Positions 1 to 9,600 of a stretch of DNA of 60,000 bases are shown here, piece by piece (positions within the stretch are counted from its first letter, which is position 1; each line of letters opens with the position of its first letter). The notes beneath the pieces are model-generated. The model made no database searches. It was not told the origin of the DNA and was given only the letters and a program-made list of their open reading frames with translations. The position numbers and the translations under genes are program-made. This DNA comes from Strigamia acuminata. Its lineage: Eukaryota; Arthropoda; Chilopoda; Geophilomorpha; Linotaeniidae. Location of the stretch: the NCBI GenBank assembly GCA_949358305.1, contig OX442315.1, positions 13,978,427 to 14,038,426 of the forward strand, given 5' to 3'.

Positions 1-22
1 CTACCGACTGAGCTATCCGGGC
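1..22 (-). tRNA. tRNA-Lys (UUU), 5' part only, cut by window edge
   Basis: These bases equal the acceptor 5' strand and D-arm region of the complete tRNA-Lys(UUU) copies at 5197-5269 and 6442-6514 on the same strand. The rest of the gene lies outside the window. The flank that follows (to about 150) resembles the flank at 5270-5400, so this is another unit of the same tRNA array. Confidence 0.85.
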
Positions 23-334
23 CTGCAACCACAGGCTTAAATTCGATTAAAATTGACATCCCCAAAGTAAAAGGTAAAATGAAGATAAAAAAGAGTATGC
101 AGATTACCACTTCTGCCAGTTATTTAGTCCCAGATCCATCAGTAATTCCAATAAGGGGTCAAGTTATGAAAGTATGTGTTTCATTCAAAATTATTTGATT
201 TGTATAAAACATTACTATTTTTCTTTATATTTTAGGTAAAAGCACCATGGGCCAAGCATTTTGTATTGGATGCAAAGTATACATAACGACTTAAACGACT
301 CAAAAAAGGCTTGACCCAGTGCGCCACTGATTCT
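23..334. repeat. Flank of a tRNA-array unit, then unassigned sequence
   Basis: Bases 23-150 match, with small changes, the sequence behind the tRNA-Lys copy at 5270-5400. This shows that the tandem tRNA array extends left of the window. From about 150 to 334 I see no gene and no further clear repeat. Confidence 0.6.
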
Positions 335-567
335 ATACTCTGGCCATGTGTAAGTTTGGCCTAACTCCGAGCCTCATAACTCACTTTGTGCTGCCACCAG
401 GAAAAATAGTTTATAGTTTATTGCTTGCTTCTTCCAAAAATCTTAGAACGTTCGCTTACTATTTTCAGTAGATCGGTTGCAATCCTGGTGTTTGGATCTA
501 TTTTCTTGTATCACTACACCAGACAAAAGGCTCGGATTTAGGCCAAACTTACACATGGCCAGAGTAT
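335..567. mobile_element. TIR element family B, copy 1 (non-autonomous)
   Basis: The two ends are inverted copies of each other over about 35 bases (CTATACTCTGGCCATGTG outward at the left, its complement at the right), with TATA on both sides. The interior shares short blocks with copies at 10466-10897 and 49833-50230, notably a CTGGTGTTTGG motif followed by a TCACTACACCAG motif. No coding capacity is seen. It abuts the truncated LINE that follows. Confidence 0.65.
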
Positions 568-1209
568 ATCACTGTTCTTGGCCTTAGTTTTGATCCCCAT
601 TTGACTTTTGTTTCTCATATCTCTCATCTTACCAAATTCCTCTCTAGCTCAGGTTTCATAGTAAAGCAACTTCGTAGTTTGATTTCTCGCTCTGAAATGT
701 CCAAGTACATTAAGGCCAAAATTCATTCCAAACTACTTTATGCTTCTCCCGTCTGGAACTCATCCCCACGTCGGTTCAAGATTCCTCTCACCTCTACCTA
801 CAACCGCGTCCTTCAACTTGCTTTCAAAATCCCTCTCTATGACCACATCACTCCCCATTGTAATTTCCACAAGCTCCTCACCCTTTCCAACCTCCTCCTT
901 CTAAACGATTTATCATCTCTTAGTGACGCCTTACGGAACCCGAATCACCCTGCACACTTCATCACCGACCAGTACCACCCTGAAGCCACCACTCGTTCCG
1001 CCCGCAGACACAAGTTTGAACCAGCCTCGCACATTTTTTCGTACCTGGCCAAATCGTACCCGTACCGTTGTTTCTCATCGTGGAATGACCTACCGCTTGA
1101 GCTGCGTTCCTCTCTATTTGACTGTACGTCTGCCCGCTGCTTGTCTCACTGTCGCTACTTTCATCGTCGTCTACATCATCATGTTTTTAAATTGCAAAAT
1201 TCTGTTTAG
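568..1209 (+). pseudogene. 5'-truncated LINE: C-terminal part of a non-LTR reverse transcriptase ORF
   Basis: An open frame runs from 568 to the stop at 1207-1209, with no start codon of its own. The opening (VLGLSFDPHLTFVSHISHL) is the motif that follows the reverse-transcriptase core in Jockey/CR1-like LINEs. The stretch near residues 40-60 (YIKAKIHSKLLYASPVWNSS) and the downstream FSSWNDLPLELR are typical of the thumb/C-terminal domain of these polymerases. The catalytic YADD region and everything upstream are absent, the usual product of incomplete target-primed reverse transcription. A 3' UTR with a small CTCC/GGAG hairpin and an (AATA)n tail at about 1267-1295 completes the element. The frame is intact over about 213 codons, which suggests a fairly recent insertion. 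The family is clear; the exact clade is not. Confidence 0.8.
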
Positions 1210-1266
1210 TATTCTGTTGAGATTAACTCCCTGTACTTTTTTTTTACTCCTGTGGAGTGCGCACGA

Positions 1267-1295
1267 ATAAATAAATAAATAAATAAATAAAATAA
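1267..1295 (+). repeat. (AATA)n LINE 3' tail
   Basis: This simple AATA repeat directly follows the LINE 3' UTR. A similar tail after a GGAGTG motif lies at 32662-32688. Confidence 0.75.
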
Positions 1296-1367
1296 ATTTT
1301 GCATTCCCTGAGAAGAGTTTATAATGAATTGACTAATTTTTGTAAAATATACTTAATCCAAATTCTA

Positions 1368-1847
1368 CCGTCTTCCCTCGAATATAACGTCATGACGTTA
1401 TATTCAAGTTTTTTTTAAAAATTGCTGTTTTCGAAAGTTTTAGCGATTTTTCGAATATAACGTCACTTCCAATATAACGTCATGACGTTGTATTCGAGTT
1501 ATATTTGAGAAGCGTTGCGGAGTGTGCTTTTTACAGGCGCGATGCCAGGAAGCATTGAATTAAAAATGAATTGAACCGAATCGGATACGAATTGGACACG
1601 AATTGGACACGAATTGGAAACGTACTGTATATTTTGAACTTGAAATTTCAAATCAATTTTTTTTTTCAAAATTACATTACCAATTTCTGATTTTTCAGAA
1701 ATTGTACAAAAAATTTCTGATTTTTCAGAAGTTTTACAACAAAATTTCTGGTTTTTTTAGAAGTTTTACAACAAAATTGTGATTTTTCAGAAGTTGTATT
1801 AAAAAAACACAATACAACGTCATGACGTTATATTCGAGGGAAGACGG
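1368..1847. mobile_element. TIR element family A, copy 1
   Basis: The ends are inverted repeats (CCGTCTTCCCTCGAATATAA at the left, its complement at the right) flanked by TA on each side, the target duplication of Tc1/mariner-type elements. The element is 480 bases and non-coding. It contains the perfect palindrome ACGTCATGACGT three times (near both ends and around 1477). A second copy in opposite orientation lies at 3678-4138. Confidence 0.85.
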
Positions 1848-2014
1848 TAGTATCGATTCGATTCGGTAATTCGGTTATTCTTCCACGCGCGATCGACGGT
1901 CCAACGGACCAGCCAATGAGAATGAAGTGTATAATCTTTCTCTTTGTTTATTATGTTGAATAAATCACTTGTTTTGCTAACCTCCTGATTGTTCCAACAA
2001 GCACTACTGCCGAC

Positions 2015-3322
2015 ATGCCACGCCAGAAATCAGCATCGAGCCTGCGCGAATTGTGTTTACAAGTAGCGACCAATCGATTCAAAGAATTGCAAGACAAAAT
2101 TGAAAATCAACCGCCCGTGCTTATCAATAAGATATTAGATAGGCTGTGTGTACAATATCAAGCTACGGATCCAGGTTTGCCTTCAAACATCTTCGTTTAT
2201 TCGCGCGTCACGTCACTAACAAATTTGAATATATTTGATCTGCCTTTGACTACTCTTTGCGATCAAATCGGCCAAGTTTGTACAAACCTTGTGGATTTAA
2301 ACTTGGAAAGAGGTGACGCAGAGCCAGAATTCAGAAATGCATCCGTAGCAAGATTGTTGCAAAGTTTACCGAAACTTCAACGTCTGAATCTTAACGGTAG
2401 AGTTGAATGCACGGATGACGTTCTTTCTGCAATCGTCAAGAATTGTGCACAGATAAAACATCTCTTTCTTCACGCTTGTTGGAAAGTTACTGAAATTGGG
2501 TTACGGTCATTAAGCGCTTGCCTTAAGCTGGAGTTTTTGGATATTGGAGGAAAGAGTGTCACAACTGAAACGTGTTTGTTCTTTCTGGACCAACTGCCCG
2601 TTTTAAAATCGTTCGAACATACTATGTGGCACCAAGTGTTTCCTGAGTTGGCAAAACTGTCGAATACAAACCACACTTATTGTTCCATCGAATATCTTTC
2701 AATGGCCAGTGTCGAAGATGTCAATAGCTTAATGTTTTTTCCAAATTTAAAATACTTAGAACGAGTGTGTCTTCGCGGCGCTACTCTAAATTTGAATAAT
2801 TATCCACTGTGGCCTCAAAGATTGATCAGGCTCGGGCTGATTTGGGTTGGGGCAGTTAATATTCGACTTGTTAGTCGCGCCATGCCAATATTAGAGGATT
2901 TATCGTTGATTTTTTGTACAATTGACGATCGAAGTGACGATAATGTTAATGCTCCGATGAAAAACCTTCGCAGACTGTATGTAAAGTGCGGAAGTTCTAA
3001 AGTGACTGTACAACAAATTAAAAGGTTGTTAGGACAATGTACGAGTTTAGATGAATTTGGCGTTTCTCTCTGTCCCGAACTTACTGATAATTTATTTTTG
3101 GAGCTTGTTGAATCGAATGCACTTAAGAATGTGAAAAAATTAACATTTGTAGAATGCTACTTTATTACTTGCAGTTTGATCATGAAGTTGTTGGGACGGC
3201 GAAATCAAATAAGTGAGTTATTCTTCGGTCGATGTAGTAGAATTCATTCAGCTCGTGAGGAAATTAAGGGTTATATCAAAAGTAAAAACCTGGATGTGCA
3301 GACAAACTTTTATGATTACTGA
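2015..3322 (+). CDS. Intronless leucine-rich-repeat protein with N-terminal BC-box; predicted cullin-RING substrate receptor
   Basis: A single open frame of 435 codons with no introns; the first ATG follows a pyrimidine-poor leader. Residues 9-18 (SLRELCLQVA) fit the elongin-C-binding BC-box pattern, and the next 25 residues contain a PPVLINKIL segment resembling the start of ZYG11/ZER1-type receptors. The remainder is a series of irregular leucine-rich repeats (for example LVDLNL at about 94, LQRLNLNG, IKHLFLHACWKVTEIGLRSL, LDEFGVSLCPELTDNLFLEL), of the cysteine-containing type found in FBXL, AMN1 and ZYG11 proteins. No F-box is visible. Such proteins recruit substrates to CUL2 or CUL5 ubiquitin ligases. 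That role is inferred from motifs only. The gene stands between two inverted copies of one TIR element, inside a tRNA array, so a retrocopy or a moved gene is possible. The frame is intact. Confidence 0.8.
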   Translation: MPRQKSASSLRELCLQVATNRFKELQDKIENQPPVLINKILDRLCVQYQATDPGLPSNIFVYSRVTSLTNLNIFDLPLTTLCDQIGQVCTNLVDLNLERGDAEPEFRNASVARLLQSLPKLQRLNLNGRVECTDDVLSAIVKNCAQIKHLFLHACWKVTEIGLRSLSACLKLEFLDIGGKSVTTETCLFFLDQLPVLKSFEHTMWHQVFPELAKLSNTNHTYCSIEYLSMASVEDVNSLMFFPNLKYLERVCLRGATLNLNNYPLWPQRLIRLGLIWVGAVNIRLVSRAMPILEDLSLIFCTIDDRSDDNVNAPMKNLRRLYVKCGSSKVTVQQIKRLLGQCTSLDEFGVSLCPELTDNLFLELVESNALKNVKKLTFVECYFITCSLIMKLLGRRNQISELFFGRCSRIHSAREEIKGYIKSKNLDVQTNFYDY

Positions 3323-3337
3323 AATTACTGCGCCCAA

Positions 3338-3343
3338 AATAAA
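3338..3343 (+). terminator. Polyadenylation signal of the LRR gene
   Basis: AATAAA lies 15 bases after the stop codon of the 435-codon LRR gene; the 3' UTR would be very short. Confidence 0.6.
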
Positions 3344-3574
3344 TGTTTCTGACAAGTTTTCATTCACTGTATTTCAAATTTCGAATTTTTTTTATTAAAA
3401 GAAGATAAAACACAAGTTTTTACACCTTTAGTTTCAAAGACTGAACAGTTTCTCCAATAAATGCACGTGTGTCTGCCAATGAATTCAAAACATGTCAAAC
3501 TGAATGCTCTGAAATTGAACCTGAACCAGTACCTCCCTACACACGCTATGTACAAACTACTCGGCTTACAATGT

Positions 3575-3677
3575 ACAGTCAAACCTCGTTATAACAAACT
3601 GCAAAATAATTTTTTTTTGTTATATCATAAGGTCTTTTCGTATTTTTCCAACCTCCGGTTTAATTAATAAACTGGTT
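3575..3677. repeat. Remnant with CAGTCAAACCTCGTTATAAC end motif
   Basis: The motif resembles the ends of pogo/Tigger-like elements and recurs in related form (TTCGTTATATCG, GTTATAAAGAG) at 15990-16046, 46462-46573 and 57024-57078. Only a short remnant is left here. Confidence 0.4.
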
Positions 3678-4138
3678 ATTCGAACACAACGTCATGACGT
3701 TGTATTGTGTTTTTTTAGTACAACTTCTGAAAAATCACAATTTTGTTGTAAAACTTCTAAAAAACCAGAAATTTTGTTGTAAAACTTCTGAAAATCAGAA
3801 ATTTTTTGTAAAATTTCTGAAAAATCAGTAATTGGTAATGTTATTTTGAAAAAAAAAAATTTGATTTGAAATTTCAAGTTCAAAATATACAGTACGTTTT
3901 CAATTTGTGTCCAATTCGTGTCTAATTCGTGTTCAATTCATTTTCAGTTCAATGCTTCCTGGCATCGCGCCTGTAAAAAGCTCACCCCGCAACGCTTCTC
4001 AAATATAACTCGAATACAACGTCATGACGTTATATTGGAAGTGACGTTATATTCGAAAAATCGCTAAAACTTTCGAAAACAGCGATTTTCGAAAAAACTT
4101 GAATATAACGTCATGACGTTATGTTCGAGGGAAGACGG
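3678..4138. mobile_element. TIR element family A, copy 2 (inverted relative to copy 1)
   Basis: The reverse complement of this segment matches 1368-1847 along its whole length with scattered changes. The right end keeps CGAGGGAAGACGG followed by TA; the left end has lost the last bases. It again carries three ACGTCATGACGT palindromes. Together the copies form an inverted pair about 1.8 kb apart around the LRR gene. Confidence 0.8.
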
Positions 4139-4486
4139 TAATACCGGAAATGACGTATTATATTACATCAATGGTCAGCTCATATTGGCTGTAACCACAA
4201 AACCATTATCGGACGTATCAAAATGCGCGTGTTTCGTCCGAACGGCCTCTGGCGACGTGTTGTCGCCGGTCTGTGCATTTCTCGAACCCAAAAACTCCAC
4301 ATTATTATCTTTTATTTTGGTGTTTTATTTAGGGACAGACGGACAGATGTATTTCCATACAGAAAAGTGTAGAAGGGGTTTAGAAGTCTAAGATGTAATG
4401 CTTCCATGCATTACAAATATTTACTTGCTTAAATTGAACACGGCGCATGCGGCATGACGCCATGAAATGTTTGTAAAGTACAGCGC
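4139..4486. other. Non-coding spacer with dispersed 44-base repeat
   Basis: No gene is recognised. The 44 bases at 4372-4415 recur with one mismatch at 34098-34141 in a furrowed intron, so part of this spacer is an interspersed repeat. Confidence 0.5.
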
Positions 4487-4537
4487 CAACTATATAGTGA
4501 TGAATTTTGTTGCAACAAACGATTTTTATGGATTGCA

Positions 4538-4566
4538 GTGCGTGGGTTCAAATCCCACTTCTGACA
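4538..4566 (+). pseudogene. tRNA-Leu 3' fragment
   Basis: The T-arm and 3' acceptor strand of tRNA-Leu are present, identical to the end of the copy at 5843-5927. The 5' part has been deleted: the sequence preceding the break matches the spacer upstream of the intact copy (about 5720-5750). Confidence 0.8.
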
Positions 4567-4863
4567 AGCTTTTATTTTCTTTTAAACACATTTGTGATTT
4601 TAGGGGTCCGGAATTCCAACAAAAAATTTATTATTTCAGAAAGACCCCTAGAAAGTGCTGCGAAATAAGCCCCAAGATCACAAATCTGCTTTTTAAAAAT
4701 ATTTTATAAGAAAATTCGAGGCCCCGCCGCATTGTGTCACGAATTCCAAAGACAAATTTTTTTCTAATAAAGTAATATAAAAAATATACTTTTTTAAATT
4801 TTTATTTGAAAAAGGCCAATGATGACAAACCTGCTGCAATGAGTTTAAAACAAAACAAAAACT

Positions 4864-4947
4864 TGTCAGAAGTGGGATTTGAACCCACGCCCAGAATACT
4901 GGACTGCGACCTTAACGCAGCGCCTTAGACCGCTCGGCCATCCTGAC
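4864..4947 (-). tRNA. tRNA-Leu (AAG)
   Basis: An 84-nt class II tRNA. The acceptor stem GTCAGGA pairs with TTCTGAC, the D-arm has GGCCGAGCGGTCTAAGGC, the anticodon stem CTGCG/CGCAG encloses the loop TTAAGGT (anticodon AAG, expected inosine at 34), a CCAG/CTGG variable arm follows, and the T-arm carries GGTTCAAATCC (B box). A T5 run follows the 3' end on this strand. It differs from the Leu gene at 5843-5927 in the anticodon wobble base, one D-loop base and one variable-loop base. Confidence 0.95.
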
Positions 4948-5196
4948 TCGTTGATGTTAATGCTGCAATTCATTCTGAATTAATTATCGACGCATTTTGT
5001 AATTTTTGGCTCGGTAGTGGCACAATAATGTACTACCGTAGCCATGCAGGGCTGCCTGCAATCCATTAAAATCATTTGTTGCAACAAAAATTTATGATTT
5101 TAACATGAAAATGGAAAGAAAAGAATACTTTCTGCCAGAATTTGTTGTAAAAATAAAAAATAAAATAAAAAACTATTTCGCAAAAAAAAAAAATTT

Positions 5197-5269
5197 CGCC
5201 CGAACAGGGACTCGAACCCTGGACCCTTAGGTTAAAAGCCTAATGCTCTACCGACTGAGCTATCCGGGC
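5197..5269 (-). tRNA. tRNA-Lys (UUU)
   Basis: A 73-nt tRNA. The acceptor stem GCCCGGA pairs with TTCGGGC, the D-arm has TAGCTCAGTCGGTAGAGCA (A box), the anticodon loop is CTTTTAA (anticodon TTT) and the T-arm has GGTTCGAGTCC (B box). On this strand a long T run follows immediately, a standard Pol III terminator. The body is identical to the copies at 5540-5612 and 6442-6514. Confidence 0.96.
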
Positions 5270-5539
5270 CTGCAGAAGTAGGTTTAAATTCGATTAAAGA
5301 TGACGGCCCCAAAGTTAAAAGGAAAATCAAAATTAAAAAAAATTGTGCACATGTAACAATTGCCACAGTGTAACAGATTACCACTTCTGAAGCATCGTTA
5401 ATATTATGCTACCGGTAGTTAAATATGCACAGGAACGTTGGCTTTACGTGGATAGGTTGCTGATCCTGACGGCAGATTTTTGGAACCCAATGGGAGCATG
5501 AATCGCAAACTTTAATCGAATTTAAGTGTAATTTTTTAG

Positions 5540-5612
5540 GCCCGGATAGCTCAGTCGGTAGAGCATTAGGCTTTTAACCTAAGGGTCCAGGGTTCGAGTC
5601 CCTGTTCGGGCG
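5540..5612 (+). tRNA. tRNA-Lys (UUU)
   Basis: Identical in sequence to the minus-strand copy at 5197-5269, with which it forms an inverted pair separated by 270 bases. The same TTT anticodon, A and B boxes are present, with T6 just downstream. Confidence 0.96.
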
Positions 5613-5842
5613 AAATTTTTTGATTTGGCGAAATAGTTTTTAATTTAATTTTTTATTTTTACAACGAATTCTGGCAGGAAGTATTCTTTTCTTTCCATTT
5701 TCATGTTAAAATCATGAATTTTTGTTGCAACAAACGATTTTAATGGATTGCTGGCTAGAACATTATCGTGCCACTACCGAGCCAACAATCACAAACACGC
5801 CGATAATTAATTCTGAATGAATAGCCACAACAATGGCCAAGT

Positions 5843-5927
5843 GTCAGGATGGCCGAGTGGTCTAAGGCGCTGCGTTCAGGTCGCAGTCCAGTATTTCTGG
5901 GCGTGGGTTCAAATCCCACTTCTGACA
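5843..5927 (+). tRNA. tRNA-Leu (CAG)
   Basis: An 85-nt class II tRNA, nearly identical to the Leu gene at 4864-4947, but the anticodon loop reads TTCAGGT (anticodon CAG). It also has C to T in the D-loop and one extra T in the variable loop. Stems are intact and T4 follows the 3' end. It decodes CUG, whereas the AAG copy decodes CUU/CUC/CUA. Confidence 0.95.
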
Positions 5928-6203
5928 AGCTTTTATTTAGTTTTTTATGATTTTGGGGGTCCGGAATTCCAACAAAAAATTTATTATTTCAGAAAGTGTT
6001 GCGAAATAGGCCCCGAGATCACAAATCTGCTTTTTTGAAATATTTTATAAGAAAATTCGAGGCTTTGCCGCCGTATAGTGCCCAGAATTCCAAAGACAAA
6101 TTTTTTTCTAATAAAATATCATAAAAAAAAAAAAACATTTTTTAAATTAATATTTGATAAAAGTCCAAGAAAAGGGTCCCCAGAACATAAACCTGCTGCA
6201 ATG

Positions 6204-6217
6204 AGTCTCGGCCATCC
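6204..6217 (-). pseudogene. tRNA-Leu 5' fragment
   Basis: CTCGGCCATCCTGA equals the D-arm/acceptor start of the minus-strand Leu gene at 4934-4947, followed by the same flank. The rest of the tRNA has been lost. Confidence 0.6.
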
Positions 6218-6441
6218 TGAAACATTGACATTGTTTGCCACAATTTATTCTGAATTAATTATTAACATATTAGCTATGCAGGGCTGCCTGCAGTCCATAG
6301 AAATCGTTTGCTACTACAAAATTCAATTATTTTAATGTAAAAAAAAAAATAAAAAAAAAATAAATCTGTTTGTAATAAACGATAATTAATTTAATGTTGT
6401 AAAAAAAAAAAACTTTAAAAAAAAAAAAAAAAAAAAAATTT

Positions 6442-6514
6442 CGCCCGAACAGGGACTCGAACCCTGGACCCTTAGGTTAAAAGCCTAATGCTCTACCGAC
6501 TGAGCTATCCGGGC
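6442..6514 (-). tRNA. tRNA-Lys (UUU)
   Basis: Third complete copy of the Lys gene, identical to 5197-5269, followed on its strand by a T-rich run of about 30. It lies only 165 bases downstream of the AHI1 stop codon, in the same orientation. Confidence 0.96.
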
Positions 6515-6679
6515 CTGAATATAAACATCAAAATTCAATGAGAGATTTTTTATCAAAATATAATTCCAATAAAAATTAAAAAAATAATTTAATTCATCGA
6601 GAAGTAATAATTTAATAATCTTTTACGACTAAAAAATAAATTAATGTGCGATAATATAAAAAATATTTCTCTATGAATT

Positions 6680-9600
6680 TTATGAATGACTAGATGTAGT
6701 TTCGTCATCTTCAGATATAAATATCGGGGAACCAGAACTACCCGAGATTGCGTGTGTCTGAAATCAAAATTTCCGTTTTAATTCTTTCACGTTTTATAAA
6801 ATCCAACAATTTTCGTTTTACTATATTCTTCGCGCGTATCGTCGAGTCGCTCGAATCCTCCGCAGTTGCGGACGTTTCTGAATTTAAAACAAATCAATTT
6901 GACGCCAAAAATCCCACATCGAGTCGAATTTTACCTTCGATTCGATACACGTAATTAGCGGGGAAAATCCCGCGTGTTCCGTTCGCTAAAACCCCCGCCC
7001 ACCAGTTGCCATTGATCTCCTTACTCACGCAAATAACGTCACCAGGTTTTAGAGTCAACTCGCCTTCGTTTCTCGCTTTGTACGAATAAAGCGAGACCAC
7101 CTGGCAAAACCAAAACAAATTCGCCATGAAAAATGCAACTCAGATCCTTTGATTTTATTCATTCTACTTTAAATTGAGTCGACCACTTAGAACTTGAACT
7201 TGATCGACTACTAACGATTGTATCCATGGAGGATTCTTCGCTCAAATCCGACGTTTTACTCGATGATTCGACGATACCGTTGAGTTTATCGAGCACCTTC
7301 TGCCACCTACTGGCGGTTGGTTGCACCTCGTCTTGAAACGTGACTGTCCGACTACGATCTGCGATTATGTTCATTACAAAATATCCATGGGCCCTCATGG
7401 GCCCTACAGGGGCCCCAAGAAATAATAGGGGCCCCAAATAACCTAAATGCACCTCTGGGGCCCCATTAATGGGCTCCAGATTTCTAAAGGGCCCATTTCA
7501 GGGGGGCCCCAGCACCTTAATGGGTCTCTGCACAAACCTGATGATTCCGTGGTCGTCCGCGATGCGAGGGAAGAAGAAACGACCGAAGTCGAACTGCTTT
7601 TTTCGGCCAATCTCGTTTTCAGTTTGGCGGGTTGTGGCTTTCGTTGGCTCGGTCTCGATTCGTCGCTCGTCTGGGTCTCTTCGCTTTCGTGTTGACTCGC
7701 TGTGGATAGTATTTCGGAAGACGACGAAATGTTAGTTATCTGGGTGCTCGAAAACTTGAGGATTCCACTCGAGGGAAGTGCGGGAACAGCGATTGGTGGA
7801 CGATAGAGCGGAATATCATGCAGCGAGAGTGCGATTGATTGTGCATCTGAGTCCAAGTTCAAAGACAAAGTGTAAGCAAACAAAACGTGCGAACGGGAAC
7901 AGAGGCGGATTCATAGTCGACTAAGGGCCCCACAAAAGGGCCCCTAGTTAAAAATCAGAAGAAAATTTTCTTTTGAAAATTATTTTTGGAATTTTTATAA
8001 TCTACAGGGGCCCTTTCTGTGGCCCTTTGTGGGGCCCATTGTGGGGGCCCTTTGTGGGGCCCTTTGGAAAAAAAATTCTCCAAAAAAGTTATTTTTGGAA
8101 AATTATTTTTGGAATTTCTATAGTCCACAGGGGCCCTTCCTGTAGCCCTTTGTGGGAACCTATTGTGGGGGCCCTTTGTGGGGCCCTTTGGAAAAAAATT
8201 ATCCAAATTTTTATTTTTGAAATTTATTTTAAATTTTTATTTTCTTCTAAGGGCCCATTTTTGGACCCCTTTTGAGGCTCCATTTGAAAAATTCTCACTA
8301 TAAATCCACCTCTGGGTTTGTATACAGTATACGCACCTGGCTCGTAAATATACAATAAAACGGGCGCGTTTTCGCCGTACGAACAACATGCGAACATGTG
8401 TTCGTGCGGGTGGTAGTGGCCGGAACAGACCGTGGTTGTGGTGGACGGTGGTTGGTAAGTGTGGACGCTGGTCCCCGAGTTTGTGTTCCATACGTAGACG
8501 CGACCATCTTCACTTCCGGAGAATATTAGACTGCCGCATGGGGAAATGGCGGAGTGGATATAGTCCACCATGTTTTGGTGGCCGTCGTATTTTTGGATGA
8601 GGGTCAAACTGTTTAAAATTTAGGGTTAGTGTGTTTGGGTTTTTTTTTTAATTTGTGGGTTTTTCTTTTTGGGGTTACTCTCTGCTGTCGAAGAGTCTTA
8701 GGCAGTTGTCTCTGGTGGTGATTAGAATTCTTCGGCCGCCGGGATGCGGGATGATGTCGTTGATTATTTTGCAGTGGAGTTCTTTGGGTTTTGCGGCTTG
8801 TTTTAAGGTCCAGTCTCTGGTGAGGGCTGTCAAAGGGAATAGGAGTTGTGTGAAACCAAGCAATTGGTAAAAATATGTACAACTTTGTAAAGCTTTAAGG
8901 TAGGTTCACACTTGTGTTCACACTTGTGTTCACACTTGTGTTCACACTAGACGCAACGCAAGAAAGCTGACGCAACGCAAGCTGCTTGCGTCCAAAAATT
9001 CTTGACTTTAACGCCAATTCCTGCTTCAACTCCAAGTTGAAGTAAGCGACACAACGCAAGGAAAGGTCTTGTGGCCGACCTATCACGATCGACTCCAACT
9101 CTCGTCGATTCACGTCTGGTTGGCGAGACTTTGCCACGTGCAAACAGGCCGCCATTTTCGGATTCTGGAACTAGTTCTAGAACACATGTAATATTCTAAC
9201 AAGAACTAAATCCAATTCCAGGTTTCATTGAAACCATCTGATTGACCAGACGCAACATCAATTGTTTCAGCTCTGTTCACACGTGCCATACAGTGTGAAC
9301 AGACTCCGCATTGCGCTTGACTAATCGGCATGCCGGTAAAACTCGCATAGTACCGACATGCGGCTTGAAGCGAGGTAAAATTTTAAACACATAAAGTAAT
9401 CGACTAATCAAAGTAATTAAAGTAATCAACTAATCGCTCATATAATGAAACCCCTTATTGTAACATTGTATAACCAATCTACCTGGTTTGTTTGGTTGAC
9501 TAGTGACATATACATTCCACAAACACACAGTTCCAACGCCATCACCACTGAACAACACATCCCCTTCATTATCAAAGCAAACGGCATTAACAAACTTCGT

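Larger units (their letters stand above)
4487..6530. repeat. Tandem tRNA array, unit about 1.25-1.36 kb
   Basis: The order of tRNA genes and remnants is Leu(+, 3' fragment), Leu(-), Lys(-), Lys(+), Leu(+), Leu(-, fragment), Lys(-). Flanks repeat in the same order: the sequence after Leu(+) at 4567-4780 recurs at 5928-6130, and that before Leu(-) at 4948-5000 recurs at 6217-6265. One unit is therefore a palindromic pair of Leu and Lys genes, duplicated in tandem and partly decayed. Confidence 0.8.
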
